From Corynebacterium accolens (GTDB lineage Bacteria > Actinomycetota > Actinomycetes > Mycobacteriales > Mycobacteriaceae), in the NCBI RefSeq assembly GCF_023520795.1, contig NZ_CP046605.1:930001-994000 (forward strand): a DNA stretch of 64,000 nucleotides, written 5' to 3'. A program made the position numbers and the translations under genes. Below, piece after piece: positions 18,409 to 27,445 of the stretch. The notes under the pieces are model-generated. The model did no database searches and was not told where the DNA came from. It saw nothing but the letters and a program-made list of their open reading frames with translations. The number at the start of each line of letters is the position of its first letter. Position 1 is the first letter of the stretch.

Positions 18409-18990
18409 TTAGTCGAGGTTGGCAAAGGAATCGGCGAGCTCTTCGCCGATCTCCTGCATACGCGATTGCTCCGCCTCCAAGGACTCGGAATCGCGGTGGA
18501 GATAGTAGTTCACCGCAGCGTCATGCACCGTGGTCACGCAGGTGGTTGAGACGGCATCCTCGACCTCCCAGGCCGAGCAATAAAAATGCCGGTCCGCGGC
18601 GGTGAAATCGAACGGCTTGTACTCATTTCTCGCGCGGCCTTGGGCGGCATTTTGCTTGTCGATGTCCTCATTGACCAGCTCCAAGTAGCGCTCCGCCGCC
18701 GCATCTGGGTCATCGGGGCATACGGCCTCATTATCGGATTCGTATTTCGTGCCCAGCACGCTAATCTTTTCCGGCGAATCGCCGCCGTAGAGCACGGAGA
18801 AGGAGTCATCCTCATCGCTGGTGGAATCGGGATCCTGGTTAGCGCCGATCAGGGTGTCTGGCAATGACGTGCGCAGTTCCGATAATTCGATGGGCGAGCA
18901 GCCGCGGTTGGTGGTCCCGTCGGCGCAGGCGACAAGGCTCGCACCGAGGGCGAGGGTGACAAGGGGCAGGCTAAAAAGGCGGTGGTTCAT
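18409..18990 (-). CDS. Putative lipoprotein encoded directly behind selD
   Basis: 193 residues from the ATG at 18990. Residues 1-22 are a lipoprotein signal with the box SLVAC (Cys22). The mature part is acidic, has further cysteines (CSP, VCPDDP, YCSAW, TTCVTT) that could form two disulfides, and is largely helical near the end. I do not recognise a family. The ATG is 1 nt after the selD stop, with no clear ribosome site, so translation is probably coupled to selD. The link to selenium use is positional only. Confidence 0.75.
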   Translation of the reverse strand: MNHRLFSLPLVTLALGASLVACADGTTNRGCSPIELSELRTSLPDTLIGANQDPDSTSDEDDSFSVLYGGDSPEKISVLGTKYESDNEAVCPDDPDAAAERYLELVNEDIDKQNAAQGRARNEYKPFDFTAADRHFYCSAWEVEDAVSTTCVTTVHDAAVNYYLHRDSESLEAEQSRMQEIGEELADSFANLD

Positions 18991-18991
18991 C

Positions 18992-19990
18992 TTAGGAAAT
19001 GGTGATGTAGGAATCGTCAGAAAGCGGTGTCGTGCGGCCGATGACGGGGTAGCCCGGGACTTCGCCGATGATGAGGAGGCCGCCGGAGGTTTGGGCATCG
19101 GCAAGCAGCACTAGCTCTTCCTCCGTAAGGGAGGAGGGCTGCAGGTGCGGGCGCACCCAATCCAGGTTGCGGCGCGAACCGCCCGGGATAAAGCCTTCCG
19201 CGAGGGCATCGGTGGCGCCGTCCACGGTGGGGACCGCGGAAAAGTCCAGCTCAGCCGATACGCCAGAGGCGCGGCACGTCTTGTACAGGTGGCCGAGCAG
19301 CCCGAAGCCGGTGACATCGGTGGCCGCGCGCGCACCTGCGGCGACCGCATCCTGGGCGGCCTGGCGGTTGAGCGCGGTCATGGAATCGATGGCGGCCTGG
19401 GATACCTCGCCGGTGGCCTTGTGTTTATTATTCAAAATGCCCACGCCGATGGGCTTGGTCAGCGTAATGGGCAGGCCGGCCTCCGCGGCATCGTTGCGCA
19501 TGAGTTTTTCGGGATCAACGATGCCCGTCGCCGCCATGCCGTACAAGGGCTCCGGGGCGGTAATGGAGTGGCCGCCGGTAATGGAAATGCCTGCCTCGGT
19601 GGCCTTATCCATGCCGCCGCGCAGCACCTCGCGCAGGACGTCCAAGCCAAGCTTCTCATTGGGCCAGCCCACGAGGTTGATGGCGGTAATGGGGGTGCCA
19701 CCCATTGCGTAGACATCAGATAGCGCATTGGCCGCGGCAATCTGGCCCCAGGTATAGGGATCATTGACCATGGGGGTGAAAAAATCCGCGGTGGAAATCA
19801 CGGCGACGCCGTTGTCGATTTTGACCGCTGCGGCGTCATCGCCATCGTCGAGGCCGACCAAGACATTGGGATCGTCCTTGCCAATGAGCCCTTCTACTGC
19901 TGACTCCAATTCGCCGGCGGGAATCTTGCAGGCACAACCGCCACCAGCGGCGAAAGAGGTTAAATCAATCTGCTCCGTCATGCTGGTCAT
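18992..19990 (-). CDS. selD: Selenide, water dikinase (selenophosphate synthase)
   Basis: 332 residues from the ATG at 19990 (or 329 from 19981); the frame is open further but crosses the tRNA-Sec gene. The N-terminal loop GGGCACKIP carries catalytic Cys19 and Lys22, so this is a Cys form, not a selenoprotein. GLDDGDDAAAV, STADFFTPMVNDPY and TDVTGFGLLGH are family blocks. SelD makes selenophosphate from selenide and ATP, the donor for SelA. Divergent from selC-selA-selB, with about 67 nt between for both promoters. Confidence 0.95.
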   Translation of the reverse strand: MTSMTEQIDLTSFAAGGGCACKIPAGELESAVEGLIGKDDPNVLVGLDDGDDAAAVKIDNGVAVISTADFFTPMVNDPYTWGQIAAANALSDVYAMGGTPITAINLVGWPNEKLGLDVLREVLRGGMDKATEAGISITGGHSITAPEPLYGMAATGIVDPEKLMRNDAAEAGLPITLTKPIGVGILNNKHKATGEVSQAAIDSMTALNRQAAQDAVAAGARAATDVTGFGLLGHLYKTCRASGVSAELDFSAVPTVDGATDALAEGFIPGGSRRNLDWVRPHLQPSSLTEEELVLLADAQTSGGLLIIGEVPGYPVIGRTTPLSDDSYITIS

Positions 19991-20057
19991 TTTACCCGCC
20001 GGAAAGTGGTGGGGCGCCGGCGGTGGGGTGCGCGCGGGTTCTGTAAAGTAGCCAGGC

Positions 20058-20152
20058 GGAGGCGTACGTGTCCTGGTGGGCGCCCCGGTCTTCAAAACCG
20101 GTGAGGCCGAGCAGCTCGGCCTGGCAGGTTCGATTCCTGTCCGCCTCCGCCA
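20058..20152 (+). tRNA. selC: tRNA-Sec (anticodon TCA)
   Basis: 95 nt including an encoded CCA. Features: anticodon stem CCGGT/ACCGG with loop CTTCAAA (anticodon 20092-20094), a long variable arm with GAGGCCGAG/CTCGGCCT pairing, T-arm GCAGGTTCGATTCCTGT and discriminator G73. The acceptor stem is GGAGGCGT against CCGCCTCC: seven pairs plus a T-C mismatch at the eighth position. It reads the UGA in fdhA after charging with Ser and conversion by SelA. selA starts 23 nt later, so the two may share a transcript. Confidence 0.95.
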
Positions 20153-20175
20153 TACGCGCGCAAGGAGGAAAACGA

Positions 20176-21504
20176 GTGCCGAGCCATAACGCTGGTCGCC
20201 CCGCACATAATGCCCGTGATCCGCGCCGTAATTTACCCCGCATGGATGAGCTTTTGCGGCTACACGCGGTAGAAAGCGCGCGGGAGACAATCGCAGAACA
20301 CGCCATTCGCGCCACGATTAAAGGCGCGCTGTCCGCCGCCCGCCGCGGAGAGGTACCCGTTACCGGCGTGGAGGCAGAAATTGCGCGGCGCCTGGCGGCC
20401 CACAGTACCCATTCCTTGCAGCCGGTTATCAACGCCACCGGCGTCATCATCCATACGAATTTGGGCCGCGCTCCGCTCTCAGAGGCCGCAGTCGAGGCGC
20501 TGCAGGCCGCGGCCGGATATACCGACGTGGAAATGGACTTAGACACTGGGCGGCGCTCGTCCCGGCGCGGTGCCGGTGCCACTCAGGCGCTGTTGGCGGC
20601 GTGCCCCGGCGCGGAGGATGCGTTGGTGGTCAACAACGGTGCGGCGGCCTTATTGCTGTCCACGGCCGCGCTGGCACCAGGCAAGGAGGTCATCATCTCG
20701 CGCGGCGAGCTCATTGAGATCGGCGCGGGCTTCCGCCTACCGGAATTAATTGAATCCACCGCGACGCGCCTGCGCGAGGTGGGTGCGACCAACCGGACGC
20801 ACCTCCACGATTATGAAGGCGCGCTGGGAGAGGCAACCGGCGCGATCTTAAAGGTACATCCCTCCAACTTCCGGATTGAGGGTTTTAGCAGTTCGGTGGG
20901 AGTCGGCGAGCTGGCGCAGCTTGCGAAGAAGCAGGGCACGAAGCTCATCGTGGACCTTGGCTCGGGTTTGCTTACCCACGATCCGGTCCTGCCAGACGAG
21001 CCCGATATTCACGCGCAGCTGAAAGCCGGGGCGGATATTGTCATCGCCTCGGGCGATAAGCTTTTGGGCGGGCCGCAGGCCGGCATCTTATTGGGCACTA
21101 AGGACGCGATTGCGGCGGTGAAAAAGCACCCGCTGGCGCGGGCGGTGCGCATAGATAAGCTGCGGCTCAATGCCTTAGAGGCAGCGATCACGACGCCCGC
21201 CAATGCGGTGAATCAGGCCCTCCACCTTGACCCGGCGCGCCACCGCGAGCGCACCGAGGCCATCGCCGCGGCGGTGGGTGGCGAGGTTGTTGAGCATGCT
21301 GGCCGCGTGGGCGGGGGAGGAGCCCCCGAGTACCCGCTGCCCGGCGTAGCGGTATCCCTGCCGGAGGAACTTGCGCCAAAGCTACGCCAGCACACCCCGC
21401 CGGTGGTGGCGCGCCAGCACCAAGGCCGCTGCCTCATTGACGTGCGCTGCGTGCCCGAGTCCCAGGACGAGGTGCTCATCGCGGCCATCCGGGCGGTGAT
21501 GTAG
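20176..21504 (+). CDS. selA: L-seryl-tRNA(Sec) selenium transferase
   Basis: 442 residues from the GTG at 20176, chosen because AAGGAGGAAAA lies directly in front; the open frame upstream runs through tRNA-Sec. NATGVIIHTNLGRAPLS and the PLP site SGDKLLGGPQAG (Lys295, the same number as in E. coli) are present. SelA turns Ser-tRNA-Sec into Sec-tRNA-Sec with selenophosphate. The stop codon abuts the selB start without a gap. Confidence 0.96.
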   Translation: MPSHNAGRPAHNARDPRRNLPRMDELLRLHAVESARETIAEHAIRATIKGALSAARRGEVPVTGVEAEIARRLAAHSTHSLQPVINATGVIIHTNLGRAPLSEAAVEALQAAAGYTDVEMDLDTGRRSSRRGAGATQALLAACPGAEDALVVNNGAAALLLSTAALAPGKEVIISRGELIEIGAGFRLPELIESTATRLREVGATNRTHLHDYEGALGEATGAILKVHPSNFRIEGFSSSVGVGELAQLAKKQGTKLIVDLGSGLLTHDPVLPDEPDIHAQLKAGADIVIASGDKLLGGPQAGILLGTKDAIAAVKKHPLARAVRIDKLRLNALEAAITTPANAVNQALHLDPARHRERTEAIAAAVGGEVVEHAGRVGGGGAPEYPLPGVAVSLPEELAPKLRQHTPPVVARQHQGRCLIDVRCVPESQDEVLIAAIRAVM

Positions 21505-23289
21505 GTGTACGTCATCGCGACCGCCGGCCACGTCGATCACGGCAAGTCCAGCCTGGTGCGCGCCCTCACAGACATGGATCCGGATAGGTGGGCCGAGGAA
21601 AAACGCCGCGGGCTGACCATTGACTTAGGCTTTGTCTGGACGGCGCTGCCCTCCGGCGCGGACGTGGCGTTTGTGGATGTTCCCGGCCACGAAAAGTTCT
21701 TTGGCAATATGCTCGCCGGGGTGGGCCCGGCCTCCGTGGTGCTTTTCGTGGTTGCCGCGGACGAGGGCTGGCAGGCCCAATCCACCGACCATCGCGACGC
21801 GCTGCACGCGCTGGGCATCGAGCACGGCGTCATCGCCTTGACCCGCAGCGACCGCGCCGATGAAAAGCGCCGCGCGGAGGTCACCGCCCAGGTACGCACG
21901 CAGTTTTCTGCCACCCCGCTTGCCGATGCCCCCATTATCCCCGTCTCCTCCCACACCGGCGAGGGCCTGGCGGAACTGGGCGCGGCGCTCGATGACTTGG
22001 TGGCCCGCGTGCCCGCACCCGACACAGACGCCCCGGTGCGCCTGTGGATCGATCGCGCTTTTAGCGTCAAGGGCGCGGGAACCGTGGTGACCGGGACGCT
22101 GAGTGCTGGCACGCTGCGCACCGGCGATGCCCTGGTGCTTTCCACCGCGGCAGGGGACAAGCGGGTGGAGATCCGTGGCTTGCATAGCGAAAATACCGCG
22201 CAGGAATCCCTGGGCCCCGTCACTCGCGCCGCGGTCAACCTGCGCGGGGTCGATGCCGCCGATATCCACCGCGGTGATCTGCTGCTTACCCCAGGTGCGT
22301 GGCGCGGTGTCGATATCGTGGACGTCCACCGCACTTTTGGCACCGCGCTTGATGAACTGCCCGATAACCTCGTGGTCCACTGCGGCACCGCCGGGATAGA
22401 AGCGCACCTGCGGCCGCTGTCAGCGGATTTTGCCCGCCTGCGCCTATCGCGCGCTCTGCCGCTGGTCATCCTGGATCGCCTAGTCGTCCGCAGCCCCGGC
22501 GGCCGACATGTTAGCGCCGGCGTGGAGGTCATCGACGTGCGCCCGCCGGAGCTAGACCGCCGCGGCGCCGCCCGCAAGCGTGCCGAGGCATTGGCGGAGC
22601 ACACCTCTTTCCGCAATCCTTCCTCCTACCTGCAGCGTGTGGGCTATGCCCGGCGCGCGGACCTGGAACTCGATGGTTATGACACCGATGCCACGCCGCC
22701 GGGCATCATTAACTTCCACCAGTGGTGGATTGCCGCCCGCCAGGTAACGCGCTGGAAAGAAACGCTGACTACCGCGCTGCAGGAGCACGCTGCAGCGAAT
22801 CCGCTCGCACCGGGCATGCCGCGCAATGCGGCACTCGATGCCTTGGGCCTTAAGGAAGAAGGGCTGCTGCGCCTAGCGGTAGCCGCTGCGCACGCTGAAG
22901 AATCCGAAGGCTTAATCCGGCTGCCTGGCCACACCGTAGATCTCGGCGCCGCCGAGCCCGCCGTGGCCGAATTGGAACGCAGGTTAGAAACTGAACCCTT
23001 TGCCGCGCCGGAGGCACACGAGCTTAAAGAGCTGGGGCTGAGCGAAAAAGAACTGGCCGCCGCCGAGCGCGCTGGGCGCCTGCTACGTCTGAAAGATGGC
23101 ATCATCCTCCTGCCGGACGCCCCAGACAAGGCACGGGAGCACCTCTCACAACTCGAACAGCCCTTTACCTTGTCCGCCGCGCGCCAAGTGCTGGGGACCA
23201 CCCGCCGGGTGGCTATCCCACTGCTGGAATACCTCGATGCCCAAGGCATTACCCGCCGTGGCGAGGGTGGCAAGCGCACACTGCGCTAA
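21505..23289 (+). CDS. selB: Selenocysteine-specific elongation factor
   Basis: 594 residues. G1 is GHVDHGKS (8-15), G3 DVPGHEKF and G4 TRSDRADE, followed by two beta-barrel domains and a C-terminal region (about 370-594) that should form the four winged helices binding SECIS RNA. SelB delivers Sec-tRNA to the ribosome at the recoded UGA. The GTG start follows the selA stop at once, which implies coupled translation. The only recognisable target in the window is fdhA. Confidence 0.96.
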   Translation: MYVIATAGHVDHGKSSLVRALTDMDPDRWAEEKRRGLTIDLGFVWTALPSGADVAFVDVPGHEKFFGNMLAGVGPASVVLFVVAADEGWQAQSTDHRDALHALGIEHGVIALTRSDRADEKRRAEVTAQVRTQFSATPLADAPIIPVSSHTGEGLAELGAALDDLVARVPAPDTDAPVRLWIDRAFSVKGAGTVVTGTLSAGTLRTGDALVLSTAAGDKRVEIRGLHSENTAQESLGPVTRAAVNLRGVDAADIHRGDLLLTPGAWRGVDIVDVHRTFGTALDELPDNLVVHCGTAGIEAHLRPLSADFARLRLSRALPLVILDRLVVRSPGGRHVSAGVEVIDVRPPELDRRGAARKRAEALAEHTSFRNPSSYLQRVGYARRADLELDGYDTDATPPGIINFHQWWIAARQVTRWKETLTTALQEHAAANPLAPGMPRNAALDALGLKEEGLLRLAVAAAHAEESEGLIRLPGHTVDLGAAEPAVAELERRLETEPFAAPEAHELKELGLSEKELAAAERAGRLLRLKDGIILLPDAPDKAREHLSQLEQPFTLSAARQVLGTTRRVAIPLLEYLDAQGITRRGEGGKRTLR

Positions 23290-23304
23290 GCACAAGCGGG
23301 CGCC

Positions 23305-24444
23305 TTATTTGCGGTGATTGCCGCCGCGCGGGCGGGACTGCTCGCGCGCCACGCGCCGGGCGCGCACGCGGGCGGATTCGGAAGAAAAGCGGCCCGGTTC
23401 CTCTGCGACGGGAAGCGCGCGCCAGCTTAGGTTCTGTGAGCCCGGCATGGACGAGACCAAGTCGGCCAAGCCGCTGCTAGCGGGCGGTGCCGCAGCCTCG
23501 TCCTTCTCGTGGGCACGAGGCGTGGTCGGGGCAGCGTCGTTCTCTGGAGCAGCGCTGGGCATTGCGGGCGACGCTTCGGCCGGGCCCAGATCCTTGTTGG
23601 CACTCGGGCTGACTGGGCACCGGAAGCCGGCGGGAAGATCGCCTGCAATGTCGGCGGACTCCAGCGCGAACTCCCACCCCTCGGGCTGGGCTGGGGTGGT
23701 AGGGCGGGATGTGGTGGTGCTGGGAAGCGCGGTGCGGCCAGACGGCACCCGCAGGGGTGGTACCGCCGGGGAGAACAATTCGGTATCTGTGGCATCCTCT
23801 GCGGGGGTATCAACCGCGATCATCCCGCCGCCGCTATAGGCACGGGCTGCCACCACAGTACCGGCTTCTTGTGCCGCCGCATACGCTGCGCGCAGACCCG
23901 GCAGCTGGCTCAACACGCCGCACGGGCCGACCACAGTATCGCCACACGAGGCCACGACGGCGTCATCGATGATCTTGAGCGTGACAAAGAATTGCTGCGT
24001 TTCAAGGTGAGATAGCTGCTCATCGGTCAGATCGCCTGCCGCAGAATCGATGACCGCACCGTGACCGCCGGCAAGAAGCGCCGATTCGGCCGGCTGGTCA
24101 TTGACCGGTACCATCCACGGCCACAGCCCGAGGGAGACGGCGACCTCGAGTTCGCCGTCAACGATGCCGACCGTGGCTACCGTCTGCGGAGTGGCCTGCG
24201 ATGCCTTCAATCGGTGTAGGTCCGGGTATTCGGCTGCCTCTACCTCATCGAGGAACCCGATGAAACCAAATTCCGAACGCACCCGCCAGCCGTTGGAGTA
24301 GGTATCGGGCTCTAGAGAGACATCGATAAGAGCAGGCTGACTACCCACGCCAGGAATGCTCAGCACCGTGCCGGAGATGACATGTTCCAGGATGGCGACG
24401 TGTTCGACGCCGAAGTAGCTGGTCGCAAGCGGGTAGGGCACCAT
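23305..24444 (-). CDS. Hypothetical protein with ordered N-domain and disordered basic tail
   Basis: 379 residues; I do not recognise a family. Residues 1-205 look like a folded alpha/beta domain (VATVGIVDGELEVAVSLGLWPW near 90-110, GGGMIAVD near 205). From 215 on the chain is rich in Pro, Ala, Thr and Ser, with low complexity, and ends in an Arg-rich tail (RVRARRVAREQSRPRGG). No signal peptide is seen. It is convergent with selB and divergent from the BCCT gene, probably a stand-alone corynebacterial gene. Confidence 0.75.
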   Translation of the reverse strand: MVPYPLATSYFGVEHVAILEHVISGTVLSIPGVGSQPALIDVSLEPDTYSNGWRVRSEFGFIGFLDEVEAAEYPDLHRLKASQATPQTVATVGIVDGELEVAVSLGLWPWMVPVNDQPAESALLAGGHGAVIDSAAGDLTDEQLSHLETQQFFVTLKIIDDAVVASCGDTVVGPCGVLSQLPGLRAAYAAAQEAGTVVAARAYSGGGMIAVDTPAEDATDTELFSPAVPPLRVPSGRTALPSTTTSRPTTPAQPEGWEFALESADIAGDLPAGFRCPVSPSANKDLGPAEASPAMPSAAPENDAAPTTPRAHEKDEAAAPPASSGLADLVSSMPGSQNLSWRALPVAEEPGRFSSESARVRARRVAREQSRPRGGNHRK

Positions 24445-24607
24445 AGGAAAAGTAACTCCAAAGCTTTAAAGCGGGGCGTAACGTACGGATCTCATTTTAC
24501 GCATGTGGGGGTAAAACAGCGCTTAGTCGGTGGTTTTAGCCAATGTTCGTTAACGTATTAATGATTCCCTCAAGTTGAATAGTGCATAACGAAATAGGAG
24601 TAGGGCT

Positions 24608-26611
24608 TTGTCGTCTAATTCATCGCCCCGGCCCGATAACGGAACCACCAGTGGGCTGGAAAACGTTAATAATACGGAAGAAAGCCAAAAGCGCGTGCGC
24701 GGCGCCAAGCGCATCCTGCACGACATCATCTACCCGCACAATATTCACCCCGCCTTGGTCCCTGGCGTATCCATTGAGGACCAAAAGGTTAAATACAGTG
24801 TGGATAAGACCATCTTGAGCGTTGTCGGTGGGCTCGTCATCGCCTTCGTGGTGTGGGGAGTGCTCGCCCCCGAACAGGTTTTTAATACCTCCTCTACGGC
24901 CCTGGACTGGGTTATGCGCAACCTAGGCTGGATCTTTACGGCGCTGGCCACCTTCCTGATGTTCCTGCTGTTGATCCTGGCCTTTTCCAAGTACGGGAAA
25001 ATCCCACTCGGCGTGGATGGCGAAAAGCCGGAGTTTTCCACGATCAGTTGGGCCGCCATGCTCTTTGGCGCGGGCATCGGCATCGGGCTTATTTTCTTCG
25101 GCCCCTACGAACCGCTTACGCATTATCTCTCGCCGCGCCCTGGTGCCTATGAGGCCGCCAGCGATGAAGCGGTGCTCGGCGCGCTGGCCCAATCGGCCAT
25201 GCACTGGGGCCTTAATGCGTGGGCTATCTATGCCATCGTCGGGCTGTGCGTGGCCTACGTGTCCTTCCGCCGCGGGCGCGTACCCCTGATGAGCTCTATC
25301 TTGATGCCGCTTTTTGGCAACCGCTCCACCGATTCCACACCGGCGCGCATTATCGATGGCCTGGCTATCATCGCCACCCTCTTTGGTACCGCGGCTACTT
25401 TGGGCATTGGCGCGCTGCAGATCGGCCGCGGCGTGGAAATCGTCAGTGGCTGGTCCACCGCTGGCAATACCGCGGCGTTGGTCATCATCATTGTGCTGTC
25501 CATCGGCACCATCTTTTCCGCCGTGTCTGGTGTGGCTAAGGGCGTGCGGTGGCTATCCAATATCAACCTGGCATTGGCGCTGGGCATCGCCATCTTCTTC
25601 TTCGTCATCGGACCGACTGCCTTGCTGGCCAATATGATGCCCGCAGTCATCATCGAGTACCTCGATAACACCCCTGAGATGTTGTCCGCCAACATGGGCG
25701 AAGGCGAAGATATGGTCTCCTTCCTATCCTCGTGGACCACGTTCTACTGGGCGTGGTGGGTATCCTGGTCGCCGTTCGTCGGCGTATTCGTGGCCAAGAT
25801 TTCCCGCGGTCGCACCATCCGCCAATTCGTCCTTGGCGTGCTGTTTATTCCTTCTGCCATCATCATCGCCGCATTCACCATCTTGGGCGGCACCACCATT
25901 TGGCTGCAGCGCCGCGATGGCGATATCGCCCCCGATGGCACCATCGATTCCATGCCGGCGGCCGAAGACATCTTCTTCAACGTCTTGGACCATTTCCCCG
26001 GATCCAATTGGATGGCCCCGCTGGTCATCGTCATGCTCGTGGTATTTTTCATCACCACTGCGGACTCAGCCTCGCTGGTCAATTCCCAGCTCACCCAGCG
26101 CGGCAACCCACAGCCGAAGCCCTTGGTCACCGTCTTTTGGGTGATCTGCATGGCGGGCATCGCCGTGGTTATTCTCATCTCCGGCGGCAAAAACGCGCTG
26201 CAAGGCCTGCAAAACCTCATCACCATTACGGCGCTTCCCTTTGCCGTCATCATCGTGTTGATGTGCATTGCCCTGATTAGGGAACTGCGCCACGATCCGG
26301 CCTCCATCCGCCACTATTACGAGCACCAGGCCGTGTCCAATGCGGTCATCCACGGCGTGCGCGAATACGGCGATAACTTTGCCCTGTCGATCGAGCCCAC
26401 TGCGGGAGACTCCGATTACGCCACCGGCGGCGAATTTGATTCCACCGCCGCAGAGGTCACTGAGTGGTACGCGCGCACCGATGAGGAGGGCCATGCTATC
26501 GGTTACGACTACGAGGCTGGCCGCTACGTGGATGATGATCCTTCGGTGGCTAATGGCGAGTTCGTCTCTGGCTCGACCGATGACGATGCACAGACCCCGC
26601 CCGCTCATTAA
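24608..26611 (+). CDS. BCCT family compatible-solute transporter
   Basis: 667 residues from the TTG at 24608 (AGGAG 8 nt upstream). A hydrophilic N-terminal stretch of about 70 residues, twelve membrane segments and a long acidic C-terminal tail of about 110 residues. The aromatic BCCT signature WAWWVSWSPFVGVFVAKISRGR is at about 380-401. Such carriers take up betaine, ectoine, proline or choline with Na+ or H+; C. glutamicum has BetP, EctP, LcoP and PutP types. The sequence does not fix the substrate. The long tails suggest osmotic regulation of activity, as in BetP. Confidence 0.9.
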   Translation: MSSNSSPRPDNGTTSGLENVNNTEESQKRVRGAKRILHDIIYPHNIHPALVPGVSIEDQKVKYSVDKTILSVVGGLVIAFVVWGVLAPEQVFNTSSTALDWVMRNLGWIFTALATFLMFLLLILAFSKYGKIPLGVDGEKPEFSTISWAAMLFGAGIGIGLIFFGPYEPLTHYLSPRPGAYEAASDEAVLGALAQSAMHWGLNAWAIYAIVGLCVAYVSFRRGRVPLMSSILMPLFGNRSTDSTPARIIDGLAIIATLFGTAATLGIGALQIGRGVEIVSGWSTAGNTAALVIIIVLSIGTIFSAVSGVAKGVRWLSNINLALALGIAIFFFVIGPTALLANMMPAVIIEYLDNTPEMLSANMGEGEDMVSFLSSWTTFYWAWWVSWSPFVGVFVAKISRGRTIRQFVLGVLFIPSAIIIAAFTILGGTTIWLQRRDGDIAPDGTIDSMPAAEDIFFNVLDHFPGSNWMAPLVIVMLVVFFITTADSASLVNSQLTQRGNPQPKPLVTVFWVICMAGIAVVILISGGKNALQGLQNLITITALPFAVIIVLMCIALIRELRHDPASIRHYYEHQAVSNAVIHGVREYGDNFALSIEPTAGDSDYATGGEFDSTAAEVTEWYARTDEEGHAIGYDYEAGRYVDDDPSVANGEFVSGSTDDDAQTPPAH

Positions 26612-26646
26612 GGCTCGATAAGTTTAGTTAGGTACAGTCACAGACC

Positions 26647-27444
26647 ATGACCTTGTCCACGTTCGCCTTCGCCTTTGGATTGGTCCTGCTCTCGGGCCTG
26701 TCCACCTCCATCGGCGGGGCGCTGGCGGTGGGAAAGCGCCAGCCAGGGCCCGCATTTATGGCCGCGGCCCTGGGCCTTTCGGCGGGTGTGATGCTCTATG
26801 TTTCCTTCATGGAAATCCTGCCGGAAGGCATAGAGCAGCTTGGCGATGCCCTCGGGGGCGAAAAGCCTGGCACCTGGGCCGCGGTAGGGGCCTTCTTTGC
26901 CGGTATTGCGGTCATCGCGATTATTGACCGGATGGTGCCAGAAGAAATTAACCCGCACGAACCGGGCACGACGGAAGAAGACGCCCGCCGGGGCAGGTTG
27001 ATGAAGACGGGCGTATTTACCGCAGTAGCGCTGGGCTTACACAATTTCCCGGAGGGCTTTGCCACCTTCTTATCCGGCCTGGAGTCCAAGGAGATTGCGG
27101 TGCCGGTGGCCGTGGCGATTGCCATTCACAATATCCCGGAAGGCATCGCCGTCGCGGTGCCGCTGCGGGAGGCGACCGGCTCGCGCAAGAAGGCCTTCTG
27201 GTGGGCCACGCTTTCCGGACTGGCTGAACCACTCGGCGCGCTCATCGGTTTTGGCCTGCTCATGCCGGTATTGGGGCCGGCCACCATGGGCATTAGCTTT
27301 GCCGCCGTGGCAGGAGTCATGGTGTTTATTTCCCTCGATGAGCTGCTTCCCACCGCGGAAGAAACTGGCGAGCACCACTACGCCATCTACGGCCTTATCG
27401 CCGGCATGGCCATTATGGCCGTATCGCTCATGCTGTTTATGTAA
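26647..27444 (+). CDS. ZIP family metal transporter (ZupT-like)
   Basis: 265 residues, eight membrane segments. The two metal-site helices are clear: GLHNFPEGFATF in segment 4 and IHNIPEGIAVAVP in segment 5. It should import Zn2+ or other divalent metals (Fe2+, Mn2+) into the cell. It starts 35 nt after the BCCT gene, in a gap too short to exclude cotranscription, and its stop is 1 nt from the stop of the convergent DUF808 gene. Confidence 0.9.
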   Translation: MTLSTFAFAFGLVLLSGLSTSIGGALAVGKRQPGPAFMAAALGLSAGVMLYVSFMEILPEGIEQLGDALGGEKPGTWAAVGAFFAGIAVIAIIDRMVPEEINPHEPGTTEEDARRGRLMKTGVFTAVALGLHNFPEGFATFLSGLESKEIAVPVAVAIAIHNIPEGIAVAVPLREATGSRKKAFWWATLSGLAEPLGALIGFGLLMPVLGPATMGISFAAVAGVMVFISLDELLPTAEETGEHHYAIYGLIAGMAIMAVSLMLFM

Positions 27445-27445
27445 T

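Noticed and set aside
20068-20175. Longer selA start upstream
   Set aside because: The extension would be translated through tRNA-Sec; the GTG at 20176 has an ideal ribosome site.
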